Source of the DNA: Pseudomonadota bacterium
GTDB taxonomy: Bacteria > Pseudomonadota > Gammaproteobacteria > DAOUQR01
Reading direction: 5' to 3'
NCBI GenBank assembly: GCA_030625525.1
Contig: DAOUQR010000059.1
Location: forward strand, 1-6,801
DNA length: 6,801 nucleotides
In this document: in pieces, positions 5,993-6,801 of the stretch
How positions within the stretch are numbered: position 1 is the stretch's first letter
Layout of the letters: each line of letters starts with the position of its first letter
Translations under genes and position numbers: made by a program
The notes under the pieces: model-generated
The model's database searches: none
The model's input: the letters and a program-made list of their open reading frames with translations, nothing else
Told to the model about the DNA's origin: nothing

Positions 5993-6801
5993 ATGCGACA
6001 AAAAATTCAAATTTTATTTTTTCTTTTACTGACTCTAGTAACATCGGCACACGCGGCACTTGAACTTGAATTAACGCAAGGTATCGATAAGGCTCTACCG
6101 ATTGCCGTTATCCCATTCGGTGGACAACAAGGTTTAACTGATGCGCAACAACCCAGTAGTGTGATTACTCACGATTTAAAAACCAGCGGGCGCTTTCGCA
6201 CCTTACCGAATAGCTCACAACATATTCCGCAAAATGCGAAGCAAGTTGACTATGGTTATTGGCGCTCTCGACAGGTTGATAATTTGATTGTCGGTCACAT
6301 TAAACCGCTCGATAACAATCGCTCAGAAGTGACCTTTGAACTGTTATCAACAGTGGGTCAATCCAAAATTTTATTAGCGAAACAATTTAAAATTGATAAT
6401 AAAAACATGCGTCAGCTCGCGCATCACATCAGTGATATTATTTTTCAACAATTAACCGGTGATCGCGGTGTGTTTTCAACTAAAATCGCCTATGTCTTAA
6501 AGCAACATGCCACGAAGGCTAGAACTAAATACACTCTAGAAGTGGCTGATGTCGATGGTTATAAGCCCCAGCCTTTACTCGTTTCTTATCAACCGATTAT
6601 GTCACCGGCCTGGTCGCACGATGGTCAGCGTATTGCGTATGTTTCGTTTGAAGGTGAAAAAGCGCAAGTTTTTGTTGTGAATGTTGTGACAGGGCAACGG
6701 CAGTTAGTCAGTAGTTTTCCAGGGATCAACGGCGCACCCGCGTGGTCACCCAATGATAAGCAGTTGGCGATAGCTTTATCGAAATCAGGCAGTCCTAATA
6801 T
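5993..6801 (+). CDS. tolB: Tol-Pal periplasmic beta-propeller protein TolB (3' truncated by window edge)
   Basis: TolB is the soluble periplasmic partner of Pal and TolA and recycles Pal at the division site. The frame is open to the last base; 269 codons are visible of about 430 usual. It begins with a clear Sec signal peptide: charged MRQK, a hydrophobic core (6-18) and AHA before a predicted cut after residue 21. The mature N-terminus ALELELTQG corresponds to the TolA-binding segment in E. coli. The D1 domain follows (about 22-160), with PIAVIPFGG (36-44), DYGYWRSRQVDNLIVG (86-101) and LTGDRGVFSTKIAYV (154-168). Propeller repeats then start, with SPAWSHDGQRIAYVS (204-218) and APAWSPNDKQLAIAL (248-262). 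It is separated from tolA by 143 bases with its own promoter-like sequence. pal is expected just beyond the window. Confidence 0.96.
   Translation, partial: MRQKIQILFFLLLTLVTSAHAALELELTQGIDKALPIAVIPFGGQQGLTDAQQPSSVITHDLKTSGRFRTLPNSSQHIPQNAKQVDYGYWRSRQVDNLIVGHIKPLDNNRSEVTFELLSTVGQSKILLAKQFKIDNKNMRQLAHHISDIIFQQLTGDRGVFSTKIAYVLKQHATKARTKYTLEVADVDGYKPQPLLVSYQPIMSPAWSHDGQRIAYVSFEGEKAQVFVVNVVTGQRQLVSSFPGINGAPAWSPNDKQLAIALSKSGSPN

Overview
The window is a chromosomal housekeeping segment from a gammaproteobacterium. The gene order yebC-ruvC-ruvA-ruvB-ybgC-tolQ-tolR-tolA-tolB is the classic arrangement of that class. G+C is about 36-48% in the stretches I counted by eye, and Lys codons are mostly AAA. 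This would suit a Legionellales-like or other AT-leaning gammaproteobacterium, but I cannot fix the genus from sequence alone.

Layout. Bases 1-414 hold the 3' end of an unrecognised plus-strand gene. Bases 415-541 are a leader region with a GC-rich 25-base imperfect palindrome (428-452) and a probable promoter with a degenerate LexA-like half site. From 542 to 5849 seven genes plus tolA run on the plus strand with almost no gaps. Junctions are 0 nt (yebC/ruvC), a 4-base ATGA overlap (ruvC/ruvA), 21 nt (ruvA/ruvB), 1 nt (ruvB/ybgC), ATGA (ybgC/tolQ), 2 nt or a GTGA overlap (tolQ/tolR), and 0 nt (tolR/tolA). This looks like one translationally coupled operon. Bases 5850-5992 carry a second copy of the 25-base palindrome and a good extended -10 promoter. 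tolB starts at 5993 and runs off the right edge.

Function. YebC is a ribosome-associated or regulatory factor. RuvC, RuvA and RuvB form the resolvasome that branch-migrates and cuts Holliday junctions. YbgC is a hotdog-fold acyl-CoA thioesterase usually linked to the Tol genes. TolQ and TolR form the proton-driven inner-membrane motor, TolA spans the periplasm, and TolB is the periplasmic propeller that engages Pal during division and outer-membrane constriction.

I find no undescribed multi-gene system here. The points worth a second look are the paired palindromic repeats bracketing yebC-tolA, the LexA-like site over the predicted yebC -10, the drop in G+C at the ruvB/ybgC border, an apparent excess of GATCGC/GCGATC, and a short TolA with one cysteine and Ala at a usual Ser position in its anchor.
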